From positions 37,087 through 101,086 of the forward strand of contig CAJNOL010000824.1 in the NCBI GenBank assembly GCA_905250125.1: a stretch of 64,000 nucleotides of DNA. The letters are read 5' to 3'. Of the stretch, positions 1-23,600 are shown in pieces (position 1 is the stretch's first letter; every line of letters starts with the position of its first letter). The translations under genes were made by a program, and so were the position numbers. The stretch is from Rotaria sordida. Taxonomy: Eukaryota; Rotifera; Eurotatoria; Philodinida; Philodinidae. Under the pieces are notes generated by a model, which saw only the letters and a program-made list of their open reading frames with translations, was not told the DNA's origin and ran no database searches.

Positions 1-9712
<9,712 letters not shown>

Positions 9713-10502
9713 TATGAATAGTAAAAAAATTAATATTCAAACATTTAGACAAGAATTTAATAAGATTACAAACAGTATATAAATATATACGTCACCATCG
9801 AATCGTTCATTGCTATGAAACGAATGTTGATAGAAGTTCGAAAATAAGAGGGCGACACTTATGCATCTGTCATCAACAAGCGACATCGAATACAGTCATC
9901 AATAAGAATCTTATTCATTCATATTCCATTAATTAAGAGAAAAAAAACAGTATTTCGCATTTGAATATCCATTCATAAGCAATTCTAAATCGGTTATTTT
10001 TGATTATATATAATACATAAATATAATTGATCTTTTTCTTTTGTTCTTTATATTATGCGTATAAAAACCAATTACTGTATTTAGAAAAAACGAAAGCAAC
10101 TATGCATGTCATATTCAAATGCGTTAAATGACTTAATACGTTAAAAAAGCCAATAAAAAAATTATTGAGATTAAGTTTTATAAATGGTAAATGTCAAATC
10201 TAATCATCATTATCAATAAATAAAGAAAAAAAATCACAAGATAAGAACAAAAAAAGTCAATGGATATATCGATTGATGCAATGATAACTTATAGATTGAA
10301 CCATATATGCATATTATCGATTCGAACAGTAACATATGAAAAAGTTCTAATTTATGCTGTTGTCCTCTATCTTAATGTGTTTGTCAGCGTTGATTAGAAC
10401 GAGAGCATGTCGTTCTTCTAAAAAAGAATAAATATACAAATGAAATGACAACAACAATCATTTAGCAAGATAAATATCGGACATTGTCATCAATGTCAAT
10501 CA

Positions 10503-10507
10503 ATATA

Positions 10508-10542
<35 letters not shown>
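10503..10542. repeat. (TA)n microsatellite
   Basis: A run of alternating T and A with one G interruption near its left end, in the divergent promoter region. A second uninterrupted (TA)n run lies at 11060-11101. Confidence 0.9.
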
Positions 10543-10544
<2 letters not shown>

Positions 10545-11056
10545 CTATGGGCTTGTCATAAAATATATATATAGTCAAAGAAATTTGAATAATGTGAATT
10601 GTCAAAAAAAAAAATTAAGTTTTGTTAAATATTAGTCTATCTGACTTTTATTTTTGTTTAACACAATAAGTCATTTATCTGTATCATCATCGTCAATAAA
10701 TCAATCGTTCGTTCTTTGACTGATTTCTTCATGACAGAATATTGTTATTGCGACGTTAAAAAAATAACGATTGATAATGAATGATTAATGTTAGTCGCAT
10801 TTGCAACAATCTTATGTGAAGCCTCATTTACTTAACGATTGATCAAGACCATTATTAGTTAAAGAGAAGATTTGACTAATGAAAGACCAATAATGATGAT
10901 TATACACACATCAAGACAACACGTGTATCTCTCGACATGTTTTCTCTTATTATCTGTCGGTCAGCTAATGGCGATGACAAGTCGATAGAGAAGTTAACCT
11001 CTTCTGTCACAACTGTCGGCATTCATCATTTCAATTAATGTTGGTTATTATCGAGG

Positions 11057-11059
<3 letters not shown>

Positions 11060-11101
<42 letters not shown>
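11060..11101. repeat. (TA)n microsatellite
   Basis: Uninterrupted TA dinucleotide run of about 42 bp, about 570 bp upstream of the NET zinc-finger start codon. It is likely to be length-variable. Confidence 0.9.
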
Positions 11102-11105
<4 letters not shown>

Positions 11106-11674
11106 TTTTTAAAGAACATTTCATATTACTGTCATTGAATGATTAATATTTATTTTAAAATAAATGATATATCTGTTTAATATTGAATATAATTTATTTT
11201 ATGAACATATTTGACATGAATCGTGTGTTTGTTACACGTTTATCATTTAAAAATATATATTTATGCCGATTGACAAATGATAGATGAATGTATATGTAAA
11301 ATCCAAGTTAGAAATCGGCACGCTACATCGCCATCAGAGAGAATAAATGGCATCTCTTATTCATTATTGTCATCACTCATCGTTTTCTTTCTAATTGTCA
11401 TATGTCAAGCAGTAGTGCACGTATATTCGCTTGGGAGTCTCAAGTATGATCATCATTTATCACACATACAAATCCGTTCTTGTTTTTTTTTTCTTCTTTT
11501 CTCGTTTTTTTTTTTTTGCTTTCTCTTTCTCTTTCTCTATATGACTGTAAAAGAGAGAGAGCGAGAAAGAACAGAAACAGAGATATAAGGAAAAGCTTTA
11601 ATTCATTGACTTCATAGATAAAGAGTAGAAATAATAACAAACAATCATCATTGTCATCAAAAAAAAAAAGCAAA

Positions 11675-12533
11675 ATGTCTTCAACGACAACAACGAAAAC
11701 TTATTCAAAATCGGACTATTTGCAACCATCTTCATCAAATTCAGTAAATATTTTTCTTTTATTTTTGAAATAAAATAAAAATAGTTTTATTTTTCATTCA
11801 ATAGTATGATTCAAGTCAAAGTCCATTAGCTCTTTTAGCTCAAACATGTTCAAGTATTGGAAAAGATAGTCCATCATCTCCTTCATCAATTGTAAATTCA
11901 ATTCCACCTACAATAACATCTCTTTCTACAAAATCTTCATCGAATCTATTGAATACTGATAAATCATTTTCATCAACTAAACGTTCATCACCTTCACAGT
12001 TAAATAATATAAATACCCGTAAAAAATCTGCACTTCCATTAAAAACAAATATTCAATCAACATCATCATCTTTCATCGAACCACATCTATTATCAAATCA
12101 TTTAACACCTCTATATGATCCAAATAAATCTGTAGCTACATTACTTCTTCGTTCTTCTCTTGCTTATTTAGCTTCGCAACAACATTCATATTCTTCAATA
12201 TGTACAATACCTGGTTGTTTACAATGCGAAACAGTTCGATATATTCTTTCAAACTCAATAAATAATCAACCATATATTTGTCATTGGTCATCATGTAATG
12301 CAAGATTTTATTCAAATGATGAATTAAGTGAACATATTCGATATAGTCATAGAACATCAAAAATATCTCATTATCATCATCACCATCGTCATCATCGTTT
12401 TCATCCATATTTAAATACATCAAGGATAATTGAAGCCAATGATCAGTTACCATTTTTTTATCCTCACTTGTCTTTATTACCAATGACAGAAACCAAACTA
12501 CGTACGAATAATAATACAAATAACAATAATTAA
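11675..12533 (+). CDS. NET-family (Noc/Elbow/ZNF503-ZNF703-like) zinc-finger protein
   Basis: Two exons, 11675-11743 and 11805-12533, joined by a 61-nt GT-AG intron that keeps the frame; predicted 265 aa. Exon 2 begins with the SP motif SPLALLAQTCSSIG, the signature of NET proteins (Noc, Elbow, TLP-1, ZNF503/703) and close to the buttonhead/Sp 'SPLALLA' motif. Further on are the Cys cluster CTIPGCLQC and a single atypical C2H2 finger, CHWSSCNARFYSNDELSEH followed by IRYSH, matching the lone finger of the family. A His-rich tract follows. Family members are transcriptional repressors acting in patterning. The protein is much shorter than vertebrate ZNF703, with Ser/Thr-rich linkers. Family assignment is confident; the orthologue is not resolved. 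Confidence 0.85.
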
Positions 12534-15265
12534 TCTTCATTTCATCGTTATTTTCTTTTTTAAGCCGAGGTCATTTTCATTTATGTTTTCTTTTTTTCTT
12601 CTTTTTTCTTTTGTTTTACTATATTCATTGAATAATAGATGAAGTGATATCTTTTGCTTTTTTTTTGTATTTTATCAGTAATCAAAGAAATTAACGCACA
12701 TTTCATTGTGCAACTACTCATATGATCAGACATTTGTATAAACATACCGTATGATTGACACGAGCAATGATGATGGCTTGTCTGTCATCATATATATATA
12801 CAATGAGAGTATCAAAGTATTCTTAGGTTTTTTTTCTTTTCCTTGTGTTGATTATAGAAATATGTATATCTGATCAAGTTTATTTGTTGATACAATCCTA
12901 TCTTTCCATCTTAATATTCTTCGTATATTATCAATGTGTCAAAGATTTTTTCTTTGATATCAAGGCTATCACATATGTTATACTGATGATTAGAAGAAAA
13001 AGATAAATCATTCGATGATTGTTAATTGTAAATGAAAGGCACTTTCTCTCTTTTTTCATTTTGTACAACAAAAAATTTTTCTTTGGTTGTTTTCTATGAC
13101 ATTGGTGTCATATGAAAAGCATAGAGATAATGTTAATACATCAATGAATTGCTTATACAACTACTTAATAAGTGTGTCGTTTCAACCGACATGTATCGAT
13201 TAATTTCCTTCATTGAATTCGTTCTTTCATGCAAATATTGTTTTCATTATAAATATTTATACGGATCGGTTAGTGGAATGAATTGTAGATTGACATACTT
13301 GACGAGATTGTTGTCCGTTTCTCAGCTAGGATTCTTGACTAGGGAGAGGTGCACTTTTCTTCCTTCTCAAAATGTCCGATTTTTCTGCAAATTTTTAAAG
13401 CTTCGTAGTAACTTTGAATAGAAACTGGATTTTGGAACACCATTTGCCTTTCTGTGGCAGAAAGTGAAATAAAAATAAACTGATAATGTCATTACGAGGT
13501 GAATAGAAACGGAGCGAGCCGTGGGAAAGTGATGACCCGGTGGCAGATTGTCTGTTATGGAAGAAGACAGGTCACAGTGAATTTCGTTCTACTCTCATCG
13601 TCACCACTTTTTGCACTCCAAAGAGAAAAGCACTTGCTTCGAGAATTTTTTGCCTCTCCTGCCCCTAAATAATATTGATAACCCTGTTTCTGGCCGAAGA
13701 TTTTTAGAGTGTTAATTTTTTCTTTGTTTTGGCTTGTTCGAAATATGCTTTGAGGTATCCACTATCTACTGGAGATATTTCAAGAATTAATATATAACTA
13801 TAAAAGTCGAAAAAATGGAAGACCAGCTGAAAAACATCAAAATTTACACCTTATTTCGCTGATTTAGAAAAATGGTTTTTTCGACATAAAAAAAGTGAAG
13901 AACCGTGTCTGTTTCGCAGACACAATACATTCGATCGAGCTGACACTTTCTTCTTCTTATACTAGAAAGTGTTTAGAGTGCCTGCTTATGTTTGTTTCAA
14001 AATATGATATATCGCTGGTAAATATTCGTCTTCATATATTATTAATACCTAACTGAATTTTTTAAATAAATCTGCTAAATCAAAGTATATGTAACTCATC
14101 AAAAGATTTTCTGTTATGACAAATAATAACATACGTACTTTAGTTGACAAATATCATCGTAGTCTTATCTTCTCATCCATAAAAATACCAGTTATCATAA
14201 AAACTTGATTCATTACATACGTAAAATTCATGATTTCTATAATTTGAAAGTGTAATAAAATAGAAGAAAGACTTATGTTTCTCTCTCTGCTCACGTTCGA
14301 CATTTTGTCTCTATTATTCATTATCAATGAATATACTAACGAATGATCGGAAAGTTTTGCAACAAGATGTTTGTTCAGTTTTGACCTATTAGAAAGTATT
14401 TCCGACGAGTAAAAAGTTATAATTTTGTGTTCTTTTTCAATATGAGATTAGAAATTTTTTGTCTTAGTGTTTGTTCGAGAGTGGTCAAATAATCTTTGAA
14501 AAGCCTAAAAAATTAGTTTAGACGGAACCTGTACATGGACATTTCCTGTGAATATGTTTGTTCATTTTAGGCTGTTTGAAAACATTTCAGATGAGCCAAG
14601 AACTATAAGTCGCGATCAAAATTTGAATAAAAGTTCTGAGAGTCGATTTTTTTGTAGATTGGACATTTCTCTATAAAATTTTATGTTGAACGAAGCTGTA
14701 GCTTTTATCCAAATGAAGAGAAAAAAAAAGCGTGAAATAGTGCATTTTGTAGGGTAGATTTTCATCTACAAACTGATATATAAATAAACATCCTAACTTT
14801 TTAGTTTCTAAACGCAAAAAGTGAAAATACAAAATTTTTTGATCCAAACTAGTTGTTTAGGCTTGTTAAAGATTGTTACACTACTCTCGAATAAAGATTG
14901 AAACTACATTTCATAAGTGCATATTGAAAAAGAGTAAAATATCATAGCTTTTGATACGTTGGAAATACTTTCTAGTGATTAATATGAAAGAGAACAAGTT
15001 GTACATAATGATATCTTTTATCTTTTTGAAGAGAATAGATATAAAATAGAATTGATCGTTCGATTTCCATATAAATAATAATTTATTTTCAATAAATACA
15101 AATGCAAATTTTTTTTTTTTCAATATACAAAAAAAGCAAGATAAATAGTTCATTTCAATATAAATATTGGAAGATAACTTCATCTGAATTCTAAACATTT
15201 GAGATCTATAAAAATGAAAACGCATAAGAAGAACAAAACAAACTAAAAAGTCTCTACAATGCATG
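12534..15265. other. Convergent intergenic region with degraded repeats
   Basis: The region between the 3' ends of the NET gene (+) and the EF-hand gene (-). It starts with T-rich probable 3' UTR. Around 14340-14640 there is a diverged direct repeat (TGTTTGTTCA near 14371 and TGTTTGTTCATTTTAGG near 14555). About 14590-14890 belongs to a dispersed repeat also present at 39500-39870. No coding sequence was recognised; short open frames here look like chance. Confidence 0.5.
14590..14890. repeat. Dispersed repeat, copy 1 (also at 39500-39870)
   Basis: Shares an ordered series of blocks with 39500-39870: AAAATTTTAT(G/A)TTGAAC, GCTGT(A/G)GCTTTTA, TTGTAGGGTAG, CTACAA(A/G)CTGATATAT(A/C)AATAAA, and an AAAATTTTT then TCCAAACTA segment. 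Divergence is substantial, so these are old copies of a non-coding element. Confidence 0.6.
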
Positions 15266-17411
15266 TTATGAATCATTCGAATGACTATCTTGTCTATTTG
15301 TTAATACTGTATTTGCTGTTGGTGCTAATATTTGAGAAATAAATTCATCTTTTGAACAACCTTCAATAAATTGTGTTTTAGTTAATATATCAGCTGGATT
15401 ATTAGCAATAGTATCAAATATATTCATCATAGATGTTTTAGCTCGATTAATTATTTGTTCAGTATTTGAATTTTGTGTATCATATTGTAATGATAAATGA
15501 CATCGAACAATAACATCAATAATTTCTAAACATTCACGTCGTGTCAATAAACCATTTCCATCAATATCAAAAACATTGAATGTCCATTCAAGTTTTGTTT
15601 TTATTGAATTTGTTGGTGATGTTATTGATAAACCCATAAGAAATTCATGAAAATCAATTGTATTGGATTTATCAAGATCAAATGCACGAAATATATGACG
15701 AGCAAAACGTTCAGCATCACCTTTGGGAAATAATGATTTATACATTGATATAAATTGTTTTCGAGTCATATAACCATTTGGATAATCAGTTAAGAATTTT
15801 TGATGCCTAAATTTAATACTATTTTAACTTACTATCTAATACAAGATTTGACTTAATTTCGAACTTTGCATAAACAAAGTTCTTAATGAGATTAGGTTAT
15901 CAAGAAAATTGTAACTTCTCTAATATCTCCTAACTTGAAAAGCGCAATATTCGAAATTTTCTCATGTATAAAAGTAAATTCTATTCATATATTTACATCT
16001 TCAGAAAGGTAATACTAAGTGACTAATTTAATATCTAGAGAGGTTCCTCCGTTAGCCACTTTGTGTTTATCAATGATCATGCTTTCATTTGATCGAAAAG
16101 GATTTTAATACATCTGAAAAGACTTTATTTAGAGCTTGATACTAACTTTTCGGAATGAAGTATTTAAGATTAATTATAAAACTTTGTTTAATTAATATTC
16201 TGCTGGCAGAATCTGGAAGAAATGAAAGTAAATACTTAGACTATGTTGAGAAGTTATACTTTACTCTTTAAAATAAAACAGATTAAAGTTCATATGATGT
16301 CCTTTGTGTGAATTAGTGAACTCTTACATATGTTTGATTTTGTTTTCTACGATATCAAGTATTAGACTCAATTCCAACAGGTAGTTTGAATAATCAATGA
16401 AGTTCTCTAGTGAATGTATTTCATAGATAAATTATAAGAGAAAAGATTCTGGAAAACCAAACATGGTATGCCGTAGGTTCAAGAGGACTATGTAAAAATT
16501 AGCTTTTCAGAGAACCATCTGAAATAGCATAAAATCTTGAATAAAATGAGAGATTGCCGCATTTCGTATGACCTTCCATTAAAAACTTATCAGCATTACA
16601 GAAAATGAAACACACAGCAAATCTTTGTGTTATACGACATAAAAGATGTGTTGAAGTATAGAATTAGAATTTTGGACCATTCCACTTCACACACTTACGT
16701 CACAAATATATTAGCAACGCTTCTCACATCACAGACTGTATGTTTATCATAAAATTGATAAAAACTGGTTAAAAACGCGTTTTTTTGTTTTTTGTAATGC
16801 TTATAACTTTCTAAGGAAAGGTCGTAGGAAATGCGACAATACATTATTTTATTCAGACTTTTATGCTCTTTAAGATGGTATTCTGAAAAACTAATTTTCG
16901 CACAGTCTTCTAGTACTTTAAAACTACCATGTTTAGTTTTCCATAAATTTTCCTGCCATAATCCATCTATGAGATTTCAGATTTATTAACTATTCAAAAT
17001 ACTACTTAAATATGAATTAAATGTATGGCACCATAGAAAAACAATAAAAAATACGTTGATCTTATATTTTTGAGCAGTACTGTATAATGGATGCTATTAT
17101 AAGATAAGATAAATTTATTTTTTTTACCATTGTAAAACTTCTTCTCGACTATAACCCGTTGTTGCTGACAATATACGAGTTTCCATTTCCGTTAATGATG
17201 TATGCGGCCGAGAAAATCGTCGAAATACTGATCGAAAACCACTTCCAATTTTTCCTAGAAATCCATTTCTTCTTCGACTATTGGTCGAACTAAGGTTTGT
17301 ACTTGCTGTTGATAGACCAGAGTCAATTGTTTTATGAGAGCCTACTGATGAATTTGATGGAGATCGATCTCTTGTTTGAAGATTTGAATTCGATGGAGAG
17401 TTTCGATTCAT
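15266..17411 (-). CDS. Neuronal calcium sensor (NCS/KChIP-like) EF-hand protein
   Basis: Two exons, 17128-17411 and 15266-15806, with a 1.32-kb intron; the junction restores Trp-His in EEVLQWHQKFLTDYPNG, the NCS 'CPxG' degenerate first EF-hand. Predicted 274 aa from the first in-frame ATG at 17411. Then come LFPKGDAERFARHIFRAFD with EF2 loop DLDKSNTIDFHE, and EF3 loop DIDGNGLLTRRE. The fourth EF-hand (about NNPADILTKTQFIEGC) lacks the acidic calcium ligands. The N-terminus is a Ser/Asn-rich then basic extension (RRRNGFLGKIGSGFRSVFRRF) without an N-terminal glycine, so classic NCS myristoylation is not expected. It lies 218 bp downstream of CSE1L on the same strand. The intron holds repeat sequence at 15855-16060 and 16895-17084. 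KChIP versus other NCS members is unresolved. Confidence 0.8.
15855..16060. repeat. Partial copy of the 29165-29705 element
   Basis: This part of the EF-hand gene intron matches the interior of the foldback element at about 29360-29560. Shared blocks include AAGTTCTTAATGAGATTAG, AAATTGTAACTT(C/T)TCTA, and ATATATTTACATCT(T/C)C followed by GAAAG. Only the interior and one flank are recognisable, so it is a truncated or diverged copy. Confidence 0.6.
16895..17084. repeat. Dispersed repeat with mariner-like end (copy 2)
   Basis: Matches about 5745-5948. Its right end, read on the minus strand, is TACAGTACTGCTCAAAA directly next to a TA, typical of Tc1/mariner-derived non-autonomous elements. The left end was not found. 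Located in the intron of the EF-hand gene. Confidence 0.4.
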
Positions 17412-17629
17412 TATTTCATCTTTAAAGATATTCAAAAAAAGAAAGAAAACTATATATTGATATTTACTATCTCTGAGATAAACATATGAATTTTTTTCTT
17501 GTTTAAGATGATTTTTTTTTAAATTTCTTTTACAAACAGAATTTATAATAATTCATCGAGAAGAAAAAAGAAAAAGAGAAGTTTATTTGAAAGAATATCT
17601 ATATATATATATCTGAATTGATCATTAAT

Positions 17630-20600
17630 TTATGAAAGTGTAACATTTGCTAATGCACAATACTTTTGTATATCTAATAAATGTTCTGTTGATAAACCAT
17701 TTGTCATTACACTTAGAAACTAAAATATTATCAAAATAAAATATTTTTTATTGAATATACAAACAAAAGAAACGTATAACAAACTTGATTCGGATGAGAA
17801 CTTGTTAATGTTTGTAAACATTTTGCTAAATGACATCGAGCATCAGGAATACTCGAACCAAATAGATCTGTACGAGGCTTTTTAGCAAATGCCAAGCGTG
17901 AAAATGCCGGAGTATAATCTTAAATAATCATTAATTAAAAATTGAAAAGTAAAAATATCATTATCGATAGATATTTGAGCTTACTCTTTAACTCAAAAAT
18001 CTATAGGATCAATCAGAACTCTTCTATATTCAGATAAGCGCTATTGCTGACCTTTCATTTCTATTGCTCTAGACACCATAGCAAAAGTCTATATTTCCTT
18101 TTTAGCAAAGTTCGCGAGAAGGCTTAGCTACTTTTCTTGTTGGCATAATTGAACTATCACGATTGTTGTCGCTACTTGCTTCATAGCAGATAAATTTCAG
18201 AATTTTATTTAGACTTGAAAAATATCCAAAGTCATTGTTACAATGTTCAATTCATAGTTTGACCAAATAGGCTTATGTCTTTATCGCTGATAAAGGAATG
18301 TTCATGATTCATATTCTTTAAGAAAATATTGAAAAGCATTGTTTTGATGTATCATTATTAGACTTCAGCATAGAAATGTAGTCTTTCCTGATCACTAAAA
18401 AAACTTCCGACATAGAATCTCTCCAATTGATTCAAAGTTGAGTCAACTGGAAAGATTGTCTTTGACAATTAATTTTTTCAGTAATCTAGAAAGACTACAT
18501 TTGTATGTCGAAACCAATACTGATACATCAAAACAATTCTTTCTAATATTTCCATTTAGGATATGAACCTTGAACACTCTTTAATCAACGGTAAAGTCAT
18601 TAGCCTATTTGATCAAACTTCGATAGAAATATTCAATTTTTTCTTCGATTAACTGATCTTCCTGTACTGTCAGCAGATGTCTTTAAAAAATAGATTGAAC
18701 ATGGATAAGCATGGTAACTCTTTTAAATATGTACAAAGTCAAAATCCTAATTAACTTTATCTTGTAGATTTTAATCTGCTTCCAAAAACAAAAATCAATA
18801 ATTTCATAGATAGAGTAATCACTGAAAAAGAAAAGGTATGATAATAACCTGGTGTATCATCTAATCCAACAAGTAATTCTTCTTCAGCTTCATCTTGTGC
18901 TTGTTTTTTTCTTTCAGCAGCTGACATTATTTGTAAATCATTACTTGATTGAAATAAGCTAAGTAATGCTTGTAATAATATTAACCATAAATCATTAAAA
19001 TAAATTCCTTTTGTCATTTGTTCTGGATCACATAATAAATGTATTATTGCAATTGCACATAATTTTTTATCATTTTCATCAATTTTTGATAATTCTGGAA
19101 TAAATAAACGTTCAACAACCATTCGAAACATACTAAAAAAAAAGAAAATCTCAATTTTGTTTTTTTTTTTTTGTATTTTATTTTCTTAAATAAATAAATT
19201 ACTTTGCTTGAATAGAATCAATTTGTGTAATAAATTCTTTTGCACCATATTTAATAATAAAATATGAAAAGAAAACAATAATACATCGTATTAATTTTTG
19301 TGTTTTAGCTTTTGTTAAACGTGTAAATATAACAATAAATATATCTTTTAAATAATTATTTAAATATGTTGATGGTAAATTAATAATTAAACAATTTAAT
19401 ATTGCAAAACCTTCATGATCATGAATTTTTGATTGGGATACAAGACGTTGAAATATACCAAGTACAGTTGTCTATTTATATTTCAATTTAAAAAAATCAA
19501 AAACAAAAAAAAATAATACTTACTAATTTTTCAAGAACAATTGTTTCTCCTGCTTTTTCAATATATGCCTGTAAAAGTCTTGATAATGCTGGAATATTTC
19601 CACTACGATCCCAAAATGATGGTGTAAGTATTAATTGAAATAATGCTCGATATGCATCAGGTATTGGTGTTGATCCTGATGGACGAGATTCCAATAGAAA
19701 TCCAATTATTTGTAATACATATGGAACAAATTCTATGTGAATCAAAAAAAAATGTATTCAATAAGAAAATTAATTAAATATATATGTACCAGCAATATCA
19801 TCTGTAAATACCGGTGTAAATACAGGAAATAGAATTTGTTCAAATTGATCAAGTACACCGGGATTCTTTGATATACTTGTACGAATTAATACAGTTATTG
19901 TTTCAAATAAATAATGATTAAAATTTGGTTTATTTGGATTCTTAAAATTAAATTAAATAAAAAAAAAAAAAGAGAAATTTATTATCAGAATCTCTATCAG
20001 ATTAACATGAAATAACTACTAATACTAATAGAAAAACATATTTAACAAATTAGTTTAAATTAATACTATAAGTAATGTCCGAGATTATTTAAAATTCATT
20101 AAACAAAAGTAAATTCTTTGAAACTTTACTCACAAAGATATATTCCCAAATGATTTGCTGTGTTTGCACCCATATTTTGCCAATATGTAGGCGATTACTA
20201 GAGAATCAAAGCTTCCAAAGTTTTTCTGCTCATGCTTAGATTTATTGATTGTCTCAACCACATCTACGCATCAATAGAAAACTTTTGAAGGTTGCGCTAT
20301 TCTAGTAATTTCTTACATATTGACAAAGCATGGGCGCAAATGGAGCGGATTACTTGAGAGTGTTCTCTTTTTAATACTAAATACCTATGTTGTACGCATT
20401 ACCACTGATCAGAAGATAGTCAACCATTTAAGTATTGAACTACCAACAGCTTCTATTCGGTTTAAATCACATGGGTAACTACTAGGTTTGAGGTATATAA
20501 TAAGAATCTGTAACAAAACTTCAATATGCTATTTTTTCAATTTTTGTTTTAATTTTAATCATGTTGGTATTCTTATCCATTATTTGTGATATCAAGAAAC

Positions 20601-23600
20601 ACTAAGTTTGTTTGTTTCCTTTGTGAGATTTTTCAGTTGTTTAAAATTTATGTATTTCATCTCTGGTAATTTCTCTTTCAGATGTCTTCTATAGACCAAA
20701 CGTCAGCTAGTTTTTTAGTTCAATTCGACTGATAAAGCATATTTGATTGCATTGACAGCTATTCACATTCTTTATCTAGAATGTTGATCATTTTGAATGA
20801 TTATATTTCGCAAATCATCTCTTGATCTGTCTTTCTTTTGCTATTATTAACCTTTATATTCCTTCGATCGATATTTTATATGTTCGCAAAGAAAATACCC
20901 TTGTATTGCTTATAATCAGATTAAGTTATTCGAAAATTAATAAAATAGTTCATGATAATGTTCTTACAAATTCTCATTTCTAGTAAAAGTTATAGGTCTC
21001 AAACGTTGTAATTATTTAGTATGAGAATGATAAATTTTAAAATCGTTTTACAACTCCTAGGACACTCCTCATATATTTAATACTCAATTCGATTCATTAG
21101 AAAATTCAATCAAAATTTTTTCGCTTTGTGATATAAGTTCGAAATGTCCTCTACCAAATATCATATGAATGAGGGCTCTTCGTTGTTAGTTAGTATTTTT
21201 ATTAAACCCAACACTCGAAATCTCGAGCAGAAAAATTCGCGCTATGATTATTCTTATACCAAAGGTACTGAAAGCATGGGCCACGTACCTCTAACACTGC
21301 ACGACCAGTTTTTCATTGCTTTAGTTGAAGAAAAAAAAAGTCTTGATACATACAGGTGAGCTTGTTTCGTGTTTTTCTCATAATCAATCTTTGTACAAAT
21401 AAAACGACGTTTTCTCCCACAAAGTGCGTCCTATCGGACCCAAATTTGTTTTTAATTAGGAAATTAATACCATTGAAAAAAAAACATGTTTTTTTGACGG
21501 TGCTTTCAGTAGTTTGCTTCTTCTCAACTCTACGAACGATATTTTTCGAAGGAAAAAAAACACGCCTCCATTTTCATCCTAGGTGTGATAATAAAGATTG
21601 CAGCTCGAAAAAATGAATTATAAAGTTTTACGACGAGAAGTAACGTTCTGGCCTTCATATCTCGCTGAAGGAAGCATCTAGGAATTTTGAGTCTATGATA
21701 ATTTTTGCTCTATTTATCAAGATCTATCTGCCTTGAAAGTGTCATCATTTTTCATCGAGCCGTTCATGAGAAACCCCAGAAATGGGCGAGGGGGGGGGTT
21801 CCTTAAATTTAACTAGAAACTTATTCCTCTTCTAGTAATTCATTAAAAAATATCACTTTCAAAACTAAGGTCTATTACAATCTGTGAGAGATCTGACGCG
21901 AGGTCCAAAAATCTTGCTCTATATTTCAAACATAGTTTATATTTTATAAAACTGAAAGACTGGTTGAACTTTCTTACTTTACTTGATCGTCGTAAAATCA
22001 TAACTAATTTATCCATTAATAGATTTAAATGAGGTAAAACAGCATCATTAAGTGATGATGATAATCTCATAACAGCTCGCATAACATATTCATTTTCATA
22101 TGATTTATCCGATGTTAATATTCGAAAGAAACTATCATACATTGTTTGAGCATAAGGAATTAAATCATTTTTTGTTATTCTATAACAAAAAACAAAAAAA
22201 AACAAATTAAAATTATTTTTTATTTTCGAAAATCTTACGCTGCAAATTTTTGATCAGTAGATTGACGAACAAGTAATAAACGTTCAATAGCATGTGCTGC
22301 ATATGTTTGTACAACAATATTATTTGATGATAAATATCGAATACATTCAGGTATTGAAATAAGTAAAGCATCACGATCAATTTGATTTCGAACATCAATT
22401 AAAAATTTTAAACAATCAGCCTTTATTAATGGAAGAGCATTAACTAAAATTTTCAAAAATATTTTATTTTAATAAAAATTTCGAAAATTATCAATATACT
22501 ATCTTGATCTTGAAATTCAGGTAATATACTATTTGAATAAAATGCTGAAATACTTATAAATGAACTTGTTTTTGTTATACCAAACTAAACAAAAGAATTT
22601 TCTTATTCACAGAAAAACAAGATTTTTTTTTTGCAAACTTTTTGTGTTTCGCCTTTTGATGCAAGTGCTAAGACAAGAAAAATACATGCATCTTTTTTTA
22701 ACCAATTTTGTGTTCGATTTTGTAAATATTCCTAAAATAAATATTATCTTTAATAAAATATAATGAAAGATATATCGAAGTTTCTATCTGCAGGTCGAAA
22801 ATCAACACTATGACCCAATTCAAAAAAAACAAGGCGAGTGAGTATTTTTTGAATAACTTTTAGTAGAAGTAAGATGGAGAGCTGCAGTTTTCATCGTTGA
22901 AAAGAGAAGATGAAGACACATCGAATGGTATACTATAGGGTTCTCCAAGAAGTTTTCTTAATCAAATTTCTAAAAAGATGCCAGAAAATTAGTTTCTCTT
23001 AAAATAAGAAAAATACAAAAAAAGATGTTTTTTTTCATAGGAATTAATACAAAAATCGGCTAAAAGTTTTGAATAAAATGCCTATAACTCTTAAATCTAA
23101 AAGTCTAGGTCTTACACAGTTTTACAGATCTTTCTTTAGCGGTTCCAATACGTACCTGCCTATTGAAAATTGACCTTAGCCACCTTACGGAATATGTTGG
23201 TTTTCAAAAACGTCGATTTAAGTCGTTGAAAAACTAGGTCAAATTATTCTGTAATATACAGTTCGATGCGTCTCTATCTTCTCTTTCTAACAGTGAAAAT
23301 CACAGCTCTCTATAGCCTAGACAGGACTCAACAACTTCCAGGATTTATTTTTTCGAGAGTTCTTTATATCCGCTACACATCTTATCATGAAACGGAAAAG
23401 AATTATGCTGAGAGTAGATACCTGGCTGAAGATGACAGCGACATACAGAGTGAGAGACTAGATGAGGATTAAGATTAACACTTCAGAATAATGTCTTTCT
23501 TTCGGCATAATTCAAATGTATTAAATGCTATCAATAGATTAATCTAGATAAATCCAATAAAATCCCGAAAAAATAAGTCCCGCTAGTTCCTCGCTTTCTA

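Larger units (their letters stand above)
9713..11674. other. Divergent intergenic region between EML (-) and NET zinc finger (+)
   Basis: About 2 kb of AT-rich sequence between two divergent start codons, expected to hold both promoters. It contains long (TA)n runs at 10503-10542 and 11060-11101 and a purine/pyrimidine-rich stretch at 11480-11580 just before the zinc-finger gene. No coding sequence or RNA gene was recognised. Confidence 0.6.

Noticed and set aside
11277..11673. ORFs upstream of the NET gene
   Set aside because: Driven by T-rich and GA-rich simple sequence; no domain, and overlapping on both strands.
17433..17435. Upstream TTG start for the EF-hand gene
   Set aside because: Eukaryotic initiation at TTG is not expected; the first in-frame ATG is at 17409-17411. 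The same reasoning moves the ICMT start to 49695.
21144..21616. Plus-strand ORFs in the 19940-21975 CSE1L intron
   Set aside because: Short, no motifs, no splice or start context; considered chance open frames although base composition is slightly less AT-rich.
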